Shown: piece by piece, positions 37,826-46,592 of the stretch | How the letters are laid out: each line of letters opens with the position of its first letter | How positions within the stretch are numbered: position 1 is the stretch's first letter | Source: HGM04593 sp045647885 | GTDB taxonomy: Bacteria > Bacteroidota > Bacteroidia > Bacteroidales > Bacteroidaceae | Direction: 5' to 3' | Assembly: GCA_045647885.1 (NCBI GenBank) | Contig: JAZRMX010000048.1 | Span: 11,370-75,369 of the forward strand | DNA length: 64,000 nucleotides | The notes under the pieces: model-generated | What the model was told of the DNA's origin: nothing | Database searches by the model: none | What the model saw: only the letters and a program-made list of their open reading frames with translations | Position numbers and translations under genes: made by a program

Positions 37826-39247
37826 ATGAGAAAGCCCACCACAAAGGATTACATACGCCTCACTGTGGCCCTCACCCTCTATATAGCCTTCCTCGTGTGG
37901 GTTAAAAGCTGGGTGGGAATAATTGTAATTCCTTTCATAATAGACAATTACATCACAAAATTCATCCCCTGGGGGTGGTGGAAAAAGAGCAAAAACAGCG
38001 CAGTTCGCACCATAATGAGCTGGGTGGATGCAATAGTGTTCGCCCTTGTTGCTGTATACTTTGTAAACCTCTTTTTCTTCCAGAATTACGTGATACCCTC
38101 TTCGTCGCTCGAAAAATCACTCCTGGTGGGCGACTATCTCTTTGTGAGCAAAATGAACTACGGCCCACGCAAGCCGCAGACACCATTAAGTATGCCCCTC
38201 ACACAGCACACTCTGCCCGTGACCGGCACAAAAAGCTACCTCGACTGCATACAATGGGACTATGAACGTGTACCCGGCTGGCAGAATGTGGAACGTGGTG
38301 ATATTGTGGTGTTCAACTACCCCGCAGGCGACACAGCCACCACCAACCCACAGATCATTGATTATTACAGCGACTGCTACTACATAGGCGAGAGCCTCTA
38401 CCCCAACAAGCCCATAATGGATAGCCTCACCACCGAGCGCCAACGTGCGGTGTACGACCTCTATTATGCAGCCGGCAGCCAATACATAGAGCAACACCCC
38501 GAGCAGTTCGGCGAAAAGGTGTGGCGCCCCGTAGACCGCCGCGAAAACTACGTAAAACGTTGTGTAGGACTCCCCGGCGACACCCTGCAGATAATAGACA
38601 AGGATATCTACATAAACGGCAAAGAGAGTGCCGCGCCCGAGAACGTACAATACAATTATTGGGTAAAATTAAAGGCTCCTATGCCCGAAAGAATACGTCG
38701 CAAGCTCGAAATAAGCAAAGACGACCTGCAACGCTATCACAACGGACGCTACCTGATCCCCCTCACCAAGCAGACACTAAAACAGCTACAGAGCTACACC
38801 TCGCTGGTAAGCTCCATAGAGCCTGTTATTAACGACGAGACACACGGCATATACCCGCTTAACGGATACACCCGCTGGACTATGGACAACTACGGCCCCG
38901 TGTGGATACCCAAGCGTGGCGAGAGCATCGCCCTCACACTCGAGAACCTGCCCGTGTACGAACGCCCCATCGCCGTATATGAAGGCAACGACCTAAAAGT
39001 AAAAGATGGCAAAATATACATAAACGGCGAGGAGAGCACAAGCTACACATTCAAGATGGACTACTATTGGATGATGGGCGACAACCGCCACAACAGCGCC
39101 GACTCACGTTGCTGGGGATTCGTACCCGAGGACCACATTGTGGGCAAGCCCATACTTATATGGCTCTCTCTCGACAAGGACCGTGGATGGTTCGATGGGA
39201 AAATACGCTGGAACCGCCTATTCCGCTTTGTCGACAGCTATAAATAA
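37826..39247 (+). CDS. lepB: Signal peptidase I (LepB)
   Basis: Signal peptidase I cleaves signal peptides at the outer face of the inner membrane. Two N-terminal membrane segments (about 10-40 and 65-85) precede the catalytic Ser94 in IPSSSLEKSLL. The general-base Lys lies in YVKRCVGLPGD and the box D/E region is MMGDNRHNSADSR. At 473 residues it is much longer than the E. coli enzyme; about 130 extra residues lie between boxes, as is usual in Bacteroidota. It sits between dapB and wbqC. Confidence 0.96.
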   Translation: MRKPTTKDYIRLTVALTLYIAFLVWVKSWVGIIVIPFIIDNYITKFIPWGWWKKSKNSAVRTIMSWVDAIVFALVAVYFVNLFFFQNYVIPSSSLEKSLLVGDYLFVSKMNYGPRKPQTPLSMPLTQHTLPVTGTKSYLDCIQWDYERVPGWQNVERGDIVVFNYPAGDTATTNPQIIDYYSDCYYIGESLYPNKPIMDSLTTERQRAVYDLYYAAGSQYIEQHPEQFGEKVWRPVDRRENYVKRCVGLPGDTLQIIDKDIYINGKESAAPENVQYNYWVKLKAPMPERIRRKLEISKDDLQRYHNGRYLIPLTKQTLKQLQSYTSLVSSIEPVINDETHGIYPLNGYTRWTMDNYGPVWIPKRGESIALTLENLPVYERPIAVYEGNDLKVKDGKIYINGEESTSYTFKMDYYWMMGDNRHNSADSRCWGFVPEDHIVGKPILIWLSLDKDRGWFDGKIRWNRLFRFVDSYK

Positions 39248-39253
39248 CCGGCA

Positions 39254-39865
39254 ATGAACATACTTGCACACCCGCTCTACCTGGCACCCGTGCCGCTGTA
39301 TGCCCGCCTGTATGCCTCCGATGGAATAATTATAGACGGCAACTCCCCGTTTGTGAAACAGACCTTTCGCAACAGAGCTGTCATAGCCACGGAAAACGGG
39401 ACACAGGCCCTTACCATACCCATTGTACACAACGGCAACCAGGCTATGCGCGATGTGCGTATAAGCGAACACGGAAACTGGCGACACCTGCACTGGAACG
39501 CCATTGTAAGCGCCTACCGCAAAAGCCCTTTCTTCGACTATTACGCCGACGATTTTGCCCATTTCTACCAAGAACGCGACGGGTTCCTTATGGATTTCAG
39601 CATGCGGCTCCACGCTGTTGTGTGCGAACTTCTGGGGCTCGACCGCAAAGCGGTTGACACGCCCGACAGCGCAGTGGAGGAACTGCGCCACATTGCCGAG
39701 CCCAAAGCCCTTGCCACAATAGAGGGCTACTCCCCCGAACCCTACTACCAGGTATTTGCAGCACGCCACGGATTCATTCCCAATTTAAGTATCATTGACC
39801 TGCTTTTCAATATGGGCCCTGAGGCTCTTATTACACTGCGCGACTGTTGCCGACAGTTCCGGTGA
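39254..39865 (+). CDS. WbqC family protein (copy 1)
   Basis: The 203-residue product belongs to the WbqC family, named from polysaccharide loci; the biochemical role is not established. Conserved segments visible are LAPVPLYARL, FRNRAVIATENG, ISEHGNWRHLHWNAI, SPFFDYYADDF and the C-terminal LLFNMGPEALITLRDCC. It starts six bases after lepB, a position I take as the ancestral one. A second copy at 45969 has about three quarters identical residues and lacks the lepB neighbour. Confidence 0.88.
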   Translation: MNILAHPLYLAPVPLYARLYASDGIIIDGNSPFVKQTFRNRAVIATENGTQALTIPIVHNGNQAMRDVRISEHGNWRHLHWNAIVSAYRKSPFFDYYADDFAHFYQERDGFLMDFSMRLHAVVCELLGLDRKAVDTPDSAVEELRHIAEPKALATIEGYSPEPYYQVFAARHGFIPNLSIIDLLFNMGPEALITLRDCCRQFR

Positions 39866-39933
39866 TTTTGTGTCGGCAAATCCCTATTACTAATAATGAA
39901 AGTTAAAAAAGCACGTTCTTCACATTTTTAATT

Positions 39934-39947
39934 TCTAAAGGTTTAGA
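39934..39947 (+). promoter_or_regulatory. Candidate BlaI operator upstream of blaI
   Basis: The perfect dyad TCTAAA-GG-TTTAGA, with a further half-like TTTCTAAA directly after it, lies just upstream of the predicted -7 box (TAtaTTTG, 39966-39973) of the blaI-like gene. BlaI/MecI repressors bind short dyads over their own promoter, so the location fits autoregulation. The sequence differs from the staphylococcal operator. Confidence 0.5.
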
Positions 39948-39965
39948 TTTCTAAAAAATTCGTAA

Positions 39966-39973
39966 TATATTTG
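39966..39973 (+). promoter_or_regulatory. Predicted promoter of the BlaI/M56 cassette, -7 box TATATTTG
   Basis: TAtaTTTG fits the consensus and lies 25 bases before the blaI-like start. Confidence 0.5.
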
Positions 39974-39998
39974 CCGCAACCGGAAAATATATCACGAT

Positions 39999-40376
39999 AT
40001 GAGCAAAAAGAAATTCGACACACTTACAAAAGCCGAGATGCAGGTAATGAACGCACTCTGGGAACTGCCCGAAGGCGGCTGTATTCACGATATCATAGCA
40101 CGTTACCCCGCACCCAAACCCGCCTACACAACCATATCCACTTTCCTTAAAATACTGCTGAACAAAGGGTTTGTCGATTTCCGCAAACTCACTGGCAAGA
40201 CACACACTTACTACCCCCTTGTAAGCAAGGAGCAATATACCAACCAGGTAATGAGCGAGGTTAAGGATTCGTTCTTCGGAGGGTCGGGCTCCTCGCTGGT
40301 AAAGTTCTTTGTCGAAAAGGAGCAGTTGAGCGAGGATGAGATAAAAGAGTTGTTGGAGATTATACAAAAACAGTAA
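39999..40376 (+). CDS. BlaI/MecI-family transcriptional repressor
   Basis: The 125-residue protein has a winged-helix DNA-binding N-terminus (LTKAEMQVMNALWELPEG, then AYTTISTFLKILLNKGFV) and a helical dimerisation tail of the BlaI/MecI/CopY family. In the model system the repressor is cut near a hydrophobic site when the cognate M56 membrane protease is activated; FFVEK in the tail is a possible site. It is followed 21 bases later by an M56 peptidase, the usual partner. In Bacteroidota such pairs are common and mostly not linked to beta-lactamase genes, and none is seen here. Confidence 0.92.
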   Translation: MSKKKFDTLTKAEMQVMNALWELPEGGCIHDIIARYPAPKPAYTTISTFLKILLNKGFVDFRKLTGKTHTYYPLVSKEQYTNQVMSEVKDSFFGGSGSSLVKFFVEKEQLSEDEIKELLEIIQKQ

Positions 40377-40397
40377 CCCACGAAAGAGAGAGAAGCG

Positions 40398-41882
40398 ATG
40401 AGCGCATTCCTTGTATATATAATCAAATGGACCATTTGCCTTGCGGTGCTTTACATTCCGTTCACGTTGCTGCTGCGCAAGGAGACATTTGCATCGCTCA
40501 ACCGCCTGCTGTTGCTTGGCACGGTGGTAGTGTCGGCACTGCTGCCGTGGGCCGAAATACACTTTACCGTTGTAATGGAAGCACCGGCAAACATCGTTGC
40601 AGGCAGCAACATTGCAACAACAGCAATTCAAGGAGCCACAACTGCCATCGAATGGGAAAACATTATCCTTGCAATATACCTTGCCGGGGTAGCTTTCACT
40701 CTTTTGGGAACAGCAATGGGCATCACAAAGGCCGCCACTGCCATAAGACGCGGAACACTATGGACCGAACAGCGTGGAAAAGCCATAATACACTGCCACG
40801 CCGACACTGTTGCCCCTTTCAGTTGGTTCAACCATATTGTAATTTCGGAAAGCGACTATAACGAGTGCGGAAAAGAGATTCTCCTGCACGAAGAGGGGCA
40901 CATACTCCACCGCCACTCGCTGGACATACTGCTGCTTGCCGCAGTAAAAGCGTTCCAATGGTTCAACCCATTTATATATATGCTCGAAAACGACATAAAG
41001 GAGATACACGAATACGAAGCCGACCGATATGTTATGGAGCACAGCGACAATGCACGCGACTACCAGTTGCTCATACTCAAAAAGGCGGCAAGCAACGCGG
41101 GCACACAACTCATAAACAGGTTCAGCCAGAGCAGCGTGCGCAAAAGAATTACAATGATGGCACGCAAAGAGTCGGACAGAGCCAGGCTCGCCAAGTGGCT
41201 CTACCTTATACCCGCAACATCGCTGTTGCTGTTGTTGTTTGCCAAGCCACAATATATATACAGCTACAAAGAGGTAACAGCCAACGTTGCGGCAACCCAT
41301 ACAAAGGAAGAAACTGCGCCAATTGCAACAGCCCGGACAACCGTTCCCCCGCCCCCGGTACATGTGAAAAAGAAAAAAAGAGCAACGGTTGCCACAAAGG
41401 CAATGCAGCAGCCAACCGACACCATAACAGCCACAGCACCTGCTACAACAGAAAAGGCTACGACACCGCAAGAGAGCGTAACAGCCATCAGATATGCAAG
41501 TGAAACATATTACGGATATATGAACTTGCAAGACAATGATACAGCACCGGGCATCGCAAAAAGCGATATAAGGAGATGCAGCGTGAGAGCATCATTCATT
41601 GCCGACAATAACGGACAAGCCGGCGACATAGCAATAAAAGGGTGCGACATATCGCTTAATACAAGCAACGAAAACATTGCCGACAACATAGAGCTCATAC
41701 GCTCGGCTATGATAGCCTCTGCCGAGGAGTACATAAAGCAGAAAGAGTGGGCTTCGGCAATAGTAGACGGTGAAAAGGCCAACACCATATACGATGCACA
41801 CATAATATACCGGCACGGCAAAGCAGAAACACAGCAGGCAAGCAGACGACCGATGCTTGTAGGTTCAACACCCATAAACTGA
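40398..41882 (+). CDS. BlaR1/MecR1-like M56 membrane protease with periplasmic C-terminal extension
   Basis: The 494-residue protein has three N-terminal membrane helices (about 5-25, 34-52, 88-110), a cytosolic zinc protease domain with HEEGH (164-168) and ExxAD (205-209), and a fourth helix at about 268-283. The C-terminal ~210 residues are predicted periplasmic: a Pro/Lys-rich spacer (PPPPVHVKKKK) and a region near 390-440 that faintly resembles a TonB C-terminal fold. The penicillin-binding sensor domain of true BlaR1 is absent, so the signal is not a beta-lactam by that route. It probably cleaves the upstream repressor. Confidence 0.88.
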   Translation: MSAFLVYIIKWTICLAVLYIPFTLLLRKETFASLNRLLLLGTVVVSALLPWAEIHFTVVMEAPANIVAGSNIATTAIQGATTAIEWENIILAIYLAGVAFTLLGTAMGITKAATAIRRGTLWTEQRGKAIIHCHADTVAPFSWFNHIVISESDYNECGKEILLHEEGHILHRHSLDILLLAAVKAFQWFNPFIYMLENDIKEIHEYEADRYVMEHSDNARDYQLLILKKAASNAGTQLINRFSQSSVRKRITMMARKESDRARLAKWLYLIPATSLLLLLFAKPQYIYSYKEVTANVAATHTKEETAPIATARTTVPPPPVHVKKKKRATVATKAMQQPTDTITATAPATTEKATTPQESVTAIRYASETYYGYMNLQDNDTAPGIAKSDIRRCSVRASFIADNNGQAGDIAIKGCDISLNTSNENIADNIELIRSAMIASAEEYIKQKEWASAIVDGEKANTIYDAHIIYRHGKAETQQASRRPMLVGSTPIN

Positions 41883-41889
41883 CAGCAAT

Positions 41890-44800
41890 ATGATGAAGAG
41901 ATTGCTTACATACACCCTGTTGCTCGCAACTCTGGCGGCAACAGCACAAGAGAAGAAGGACAGCACCCTGCGCAACACGCTCGACAACCTTGTTGTGCGG
42001 TCGGTTATAAAACAGGAACTGTTCCCCGAAGAGCGTGTATACCTCCATTTCGACAATAACAGCTACTACCTGGGCGAGAGCATCTGGTTCAAGGCCTACG
42101 TGACAAGCGGCACACAGGACACTCCCACCACTATAAGCCGTGTGCTGTATGTGGAACTTGTGGCACCCGAAGGGTATGTGGTGCGCACACAGAAATACAA
42201 GATAGACGACAACGGAACCTGCGACGGCTCCTTTGAGCTCAACGAGCAGCTGCTGTCGGGTTATTACGAGGTGCGTTCCTACACAAGATATATGCTCAAC
42301 CGCGGCAAGGATGCAGTGTTCAGCCGCGTATTCCCCGTGTTCGACAAGGTGAAGAACGGCGATTACACATTCCGCAATATGCTCGACAGACGCAGAGCGT
42401 TCCTGGTCGATATCGACAAGGACAGCAGCGTTACAGGCCTCGACCGTAAAATGCGATGGGAGAACGGCAAACTGCCCGAATGGGATATCAAATTCTACCC
42501 CGAAGGAGGACACCTTCTCGAAGGTGTGGAAACACGTGTAGCCTATGAAATCTTCGGGCCCGACGGCATAAACAGCGGGAAAAGCATAACTTTGTTTGCC
42601 GATGGAGATGAACTATTTACCGCCACACCCGAACATATGGGAAAGGGTACATTCCTTTTGAACCCGCAGAAAGGGGTAAAATACAGCGCAGCCATTCACG
42701 GCAACAAAAAGAAATTCCGCCTCCCCGAAGCCGAGAGCGAGGGAGTTGCAATAACACTCGACCACAACAGCAGCACCATAGGTATTTCCGTGAAGAATAC
42801 CATCGTATCGCCGGTGGAACTGGGTTGTGCTGTGGTTCACCGCGGAAAGACCAATTTCTACGAACGCTTCTCATCGAATGAAAAGAGTGTCTATTTTGCC
42901 ATAGACCGCAACACATTGCCCGAAGGTGTAAACCGCGTGATACTCTTTGCAGGCGAAGGCTTGCCTCTTGCCGAAAGAATGTTCTTCGTTACCCACGACG
43001 GAACAATTGTCGATGACCGCCCCACTGCCAGACTGTTGGTGAAGAGCAACGACCGTCCGCTCGACAACTTGCAAGCGACACCGTACGGAAAAATCACATT
43101 GAGCATCGAACGCGAGGATGGTACCCCCCTCACAGGCGGCAACTTCTCGCTCGCAGTAACCGATGCCGACACGCCGCTGACAACATCGTACAGCTACAAC
43201 ATATACACCTATATGCTGCTCGGCAGCGAAGTAAAAGGCTACATCCCCGATGCTGCACGCTACTTTAACCCCGCAAACGGGAACCGCACACGTGAACTCG
43301 ACCTTGTAATGCTCACCCACGGCTGGACATCGTACGATTGGAGCAAACTGTGCAACAGGTTTGCCGACCTTGCCCAGCCCATTGAAAAAGGGATAACCGT
43401 AAACGGGCGGTTCATAAAGAAGAAACCCAACCGCAGGATAGGCAAGCTCGACAAATACATTGTTACAACCATACCCGACAGCAGGGTAAAGTTCGAGATT
43501 ACCTACCGCGACAGCAATGTCACCAAATATGATTTCAAGACCGATGAAAAGGGAGAATTTCACCTGAACACAAAGGATTTCTATGGTAAGAAAGTGGCAA
43601 AGCTCACCCCTGCACTCAACTCGCTTTCGACCAGAGACAGCATATTCGCATTCAACCTCGACCGCTATTTTTCGCCCGCCATGCGCCTGTACGACTATTG
43701 GGAGCGCAACACCGGAAAAGCACTTACGCAGGAGAGGCTGAAAGAGGAGAGAGAGGAGATTATAAGGATAAACCCCTTTGAATACCTGCTCACACAGGTC
43801 GAGGTGGTGTCGAAAAAGAAACGCAGCAGCAACTACCGCCCGCCACGCAGTGAAATGCGCCTCGACTTCCTCGACGAGTGGGAGTATGCCCAGGATGTCA
43901 CATACCTCACCAACCGCATAGACCCGTGGGACCCCACCGGCTACCGCTCACATGGTCACTACGAATCCCCTTTTGTAAACCACATTTTCGACCACTCCAC
44001 ACCCTATGGTATAAAAGAGTATTCGCTCGGTGCGCCCACTCTTTCATCGTTCGACCGGTACGTTATGGGCAGCAACGGTGGATTAAATAGCGGCGGCAAT
44101 GGCATTGTGGTCGATGTTTTTGGTGGAATGAACAAGATAAGGAGGCAGAGCAGTTTTCTCATTCAGGACCCAGCCTACCACAACACTCTCACCGCGGTCG
44201 ACATTATGCGCAGTGCATTCTGGCGGCACAACCTCAACTGGTGTTATTGGATACAAGGTATGGTTCTCGACGGAGAATACCACACCGACAGCATACCACG
44301 CAGCAACGAAGAGTACACCGCCGGCGTGAATGTTTCCAAAATGCTGGACTTCAAGGAGATTGTGATACGCTCCGATGAAAACACGCGCAAACTATACAAC
44401 GGCAAAAGAGTTCAGAGCGGAAACACTAAAAGTATAAAGACTTACGACTATTCCACATTCTACCACCTGTTTACACAAAAAACAGGCATACCGCCCAGAA
44501 ACTGGGATATAGACGATGCGCCCGATGCAATAACCTTCGAGAGGAAGAGTAAAAATGCACAAGACGATGAAATGCCCAACTATGTCGCCTGCTTCATACC
44601 CAACAGCGAAAAAGAGAGGGCCGGCAGCCTTATACCGCAACTGTCGCACAGCAGCAGTGCCCGCTACACACTTGTGTACGGTTACACCCAAAGCAAGCAG
44701 TTCTATGCCCCCGATTACAGCACACTGCGCCCCGACAGCAGCGTGCGCGACTATCGCCGTACCCTTTTGTGGGTTCCGCAGGCAACAGCCATAGATGGTA

Positions 44801-45816
44801 AAATTAAGGTTGAGCTATACAATAACTCCACAGCCAGGAGCATAGATGTAAATGTCGAGGGATATGCCGACGGCACATTTTACAGCACCGACAGCACAAT
44901 ATTCACACGCCGCATAGACGACCTTGTGAAACAGAGGAACGAAGCAGAACGCACCATCAGGCCCATAACAGGAATAGATACTCCCGAACTGCTTGCCCAC
45001 TGCTTCCTGAAAAACGAAGAGGGGCGCAAACTGTTCCGCGAAAAAGAGTATAATGAGGCCTTCAAACTATTCAGCGAGGCAGCTGCACTCGGCTACCCCG
45101 ACGCGGTTTTCAACACAGCTGTCTGCACCATGCTTGGCCTGGGTACCGAACAGGATAGCATCAAAGGATTCACTAATTTCCGCAAAGCAGCGAACCTGGG
45201 CAACAAGGCAGCCCAGCACAACCTTGCAAGCTGTTATATGCACGGAGTGGGAACGCACAAGAACGACTCGCTTGCAATAAAATACTACACCCTCTCGGCC
45301 GAGAACGGTTACGCTGCATCGCAGACCATACTTGCCGACTGTTATATGAAAGGCATTGGAGTGAAACCGGACAGCGCTGTCGCTTACGATTGGTATATGA
45401 AGGCTGCCGGACAGGAGGAGCCCGTTGCCCTCTTTATACTTGGCCAAATAAAGGAAAAGGAGGACATTGCAGCCGGATTAAGCAAACGAAAAATGCGCAA
45501 AAGCCCTGCCGGCGACTACTACACCCGCGCCGCAAAGGCCGGACACAGAGAGGCGCAGTTCAAATTGGCGCAATTCCACGAGAAGGGCACATATGTCAAA
45601 AAGAGCCGTAAGAGAGCATTTCACTGGTACCACGAGGCTGCAAACCAACAGCACCCCAAAGCAATGGAACGTGTAGCATACTGCTACGAAAAGGGGCGCG
45701 GAACAAAGAAAAACGAGTTTGCCGCCGCACGCTGGTACCGCCTTGCCGAAAAACAGGGCAGCGAACTTGCAAAGAAGAAGATAAAGTGGTACGATACCTT
45801 CCGTTTCTTTGAATAG
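41890..45816 (+). CDS. Large secreted MG2-type protein fused to C-terminal Sel1 repeats
   Basis: A 1308-residue protein with a signal peptide (MMKRLLTYTLLLATLAATAQ). Residues ~40-200 resemble the MG2/alpha-2-macroglobulin N-terminal type (VYLHFDNNSYYLGESIWFKAYV is characteristic of Bacteroidota members), followed by further beta domains and the typical end segment DYRRTLLWVP...VELYNNSTARSIDVNVEGY. From about residue 1040 to the end it changes to Sel1-type helical repeats (about seven, e.g. AQHNLASCYMHGVGTHKND), ending in IKWYDTFRFF. The usual relatives stop before this, so the Sel1 part looks like a fusion. It lies seven bases after the M56 gene and is probably co-regulated. Function unknown. 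Confidence 0.85.
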   Translation: MMKRLLTYTLLLATLAATAQEKKDSTLRNTLDNLVVRSVIKQELFPEERVYLHFDNNSYYLGESIWFKAYVTSGTQDTPTTISRVLYVELVAPEGYVVRTQKYKIDDNGTCDGSFELNEQLLSGYYEVRSYTRYMLNRGKDAVFSRVFPVFDKVKNGDYTFRNMLDRRRAFLVDIDKDSSVTGLDRKMRWENGKLPEWDIKFYPEGGHLLEGVETRVAYEIFGPDGINSGKSITLFADGDELFTATPEHMGKGTFLLNPQKGVKYSAAIHGNKKKFRLPEAESEGVAITLDHNSSTIGISVKNTIVSPVELGCAVVHRGKTNFYERFSSNEKSVYFAIDRNTLPEGVNRVILFAGEGLPLAERMFFVTHDGTIVDDRPTARLLVKSNDRPLDNLQATPYGKITLSIEREDGTPLTGGNFSLAVTDADTPLTTSYSYNIYTYMLLGSEVKGYIPDAARYFNPANGNRTRELDLVMLTHGWTSYDWSKLCNRFADLAQPIEKGITVNGRFIKKKPNRRIGKLDKYIVTTIPDSRVKFEITYRDSNVTKYDFKTDEKGEFHLNTKDFYGKKVAKLTPALNSLSTRDSIFAFNLDRYFSPAMRLYDYWERNTGKALTQERLKEEREEIIRINPFEYLLTQVEVVSKKKRSSNYRPPRSEMRLDFLDEWEYAQDVTYLTNRIDPWDPTGYRSHGHYESPFVNHIFDHSTPYGIKEYSLGAPTLSSFDRYVMGSNGGLNSGGNGIVVDVFGGMNKIRRQSSFLIQDPAYHNTLTAVDIMRSAFWRHNLNWCYWIQGMVLDGEYHTDSIPRSNEEYTAGVNVSKMLDFKEIVIRSDENTRKLYNGKRVQSGNTKSIKTYDYSTFYHLFTQKTGIPPRNWDIDDAPDAITFERKSKNAQDDEMPNYVACFIPNSEKERAGSLIPQLSHSSSARYTLVYGYTQSKQFYAPDYSTLRPDSSVRDYRRTLLWVPQATAIDGKIKVELYNNSTARSIDVNVEGYADGTFYSTDSTIFTRRIDDLVKQRNEAERTIRPITGIDTPELLAHCFLKNEEGRKLFREKEYNEAFKLFSEAAALGYPDAVFNTAVCTMLGLGTEQDSIKGFTNFRKAANLGNKAAQHNLASCYMHGVGTHKNDSLAIKYYTLSAENGYAASQTILADCYMKGIGVKPDSAVAYDWYMKAAGQEEPVALFILGQIKEKEDIAAGLSKRKMRKSPAGDYYTRAAKAGHREAQFKLAQFHEKGTYVKKSRKRAFHWYHEAANQQHPKAMERVAYCYEKGRGTKKNEFAAARWYRLAEKQGSELAKKKIKWYDTFRFFE

Positions 45817-45830
45817 CAAAACCTGTTTTG

Positions 45831-45962
45831 TTATCGGTGAGCTTTTCAGCGGGTGCGGATAGAAAAGCGAGCCAATGACAACTAATTATCGGTGAGCTTT
45901 TCAGCAATAGTCACGCGTAGCAACGTTAATATGTTGCCGCGTGGAGTGCTGATAGAAAAGCA
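45831..45962. repeat. Two related hairpin repeats upstream of wbqC copy 2
   Basis: The 20-base sequence TTATCGGTGAGCTTTTCAGC occurs twice, at 45831-45850 and 45886-45905. Each is followed by a GATAGAAAAGC-type arm that can pair with the GCTTTTC part, giving a short hairpin (arm at about 45858-45868) and a longer one (arm at about 45951-45961). The longer copy carries an inner palindrome CACGCG...CGCGTG with GCAAC/GTTGC arms. It looks like a repeated extragenic element; genome-wide copy number is unknown. Confidence 0.75.
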
Positions 45963-45968
45963 CACCTT

Positions 45969-46592
45969 ATGGAATTGCTGTCGCACCCCCTGTATCTCGC
46001 ACCCGTACCTGTGTACGCACGCCTTTTTGCAGCCGACAAGCTTGTAATAGATGCCGACGCACCGTTTGTGAAGCAGACCTTTCGCAACCGCGCCGTCATT
46101 GCCACAGAGAACGGCACGCAGACACTTACCATACCAGTAGTACACAATGGCGGACAGGCGATGCGCGATGTACGTATAAGCGAGCACGGCAACTGGCGAC
46201 ACCTTCACTGGAATGCTATAGTAAGTGCCTACCGCAAGAGTGCTTTTTTCGACTATTACGCCGACGATTTTGCCCGTTTCTACCAGGAACGCGATGGTTT
46301 CCTTATGGATTTCAACCTGCGCCTGCACGCTGTGGTGTGCGAACTTTTGGGGCTTGAACAAGAGACCATCATTGCCGAAAAAAGCTCGTTGAAAACAGGG
46401 GAAAACAATATTGAGGACCTGCGCTACGCAGCCGAACCCAAAAGTCTCGACAACATCTCCCTTTTTACTCCCGAACCTTACTACCAAGTGTTTGCCACAC
46501 GCAACGGGTTCATTCCCTGCACAAGTATCATTGACTTGCTTTTTAATATGGGCCCCGAGGCGCTGATTACTTTGCGCGATTGTTGCAGGTAA
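45969..46592 (+). CDS. WbqC family protein (copy 2)
   Basis: This 207-residue protein is a close paralogue of the copy at 39254. The central region is nearly identical (FVKQTFRNRAVIATENGTQ, DVRISEHGNWRHLHWNAIV, FYQERDGFLMDF) and both end LLFNMGPEALITLRDCC. They differ mainly around residues 125-165, where this copy has extra residues (LKTGENNIED). It stands alone behind the hairpin repeats, separated from lepB by the BlaI/M56/MG2-Sel1 cassette. It is intact, so the duplicate is probably functional or recent. Confidence 0.87.
   Translation: MELLSHPLYLAPVPVYARLFAADKLVIDADAPFVKQTFRNRAVIATENGTQTLTIPVVHNGGQAMRDVRISEHGNWRHLHWNAIVSAYRKSAFFDYYADDFARFYQERDGFLMDFNLRLHAVVCELLGLEQETIIAEKSSLKTGENNIEDLRYAAEPKSLDNISLFTPEPYYQVFATRNGFIPCTSIIDLLFNMGPEALITLRDCCR

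Noticed and set aside
39999..41882. Beta-lactam resistance locus
   Set aside because: The repressor/protease pair is BlaI/BlaR1-like but there is no beta-lactamase or PBP2a-type gene and no penicillin-binding sensor domain.
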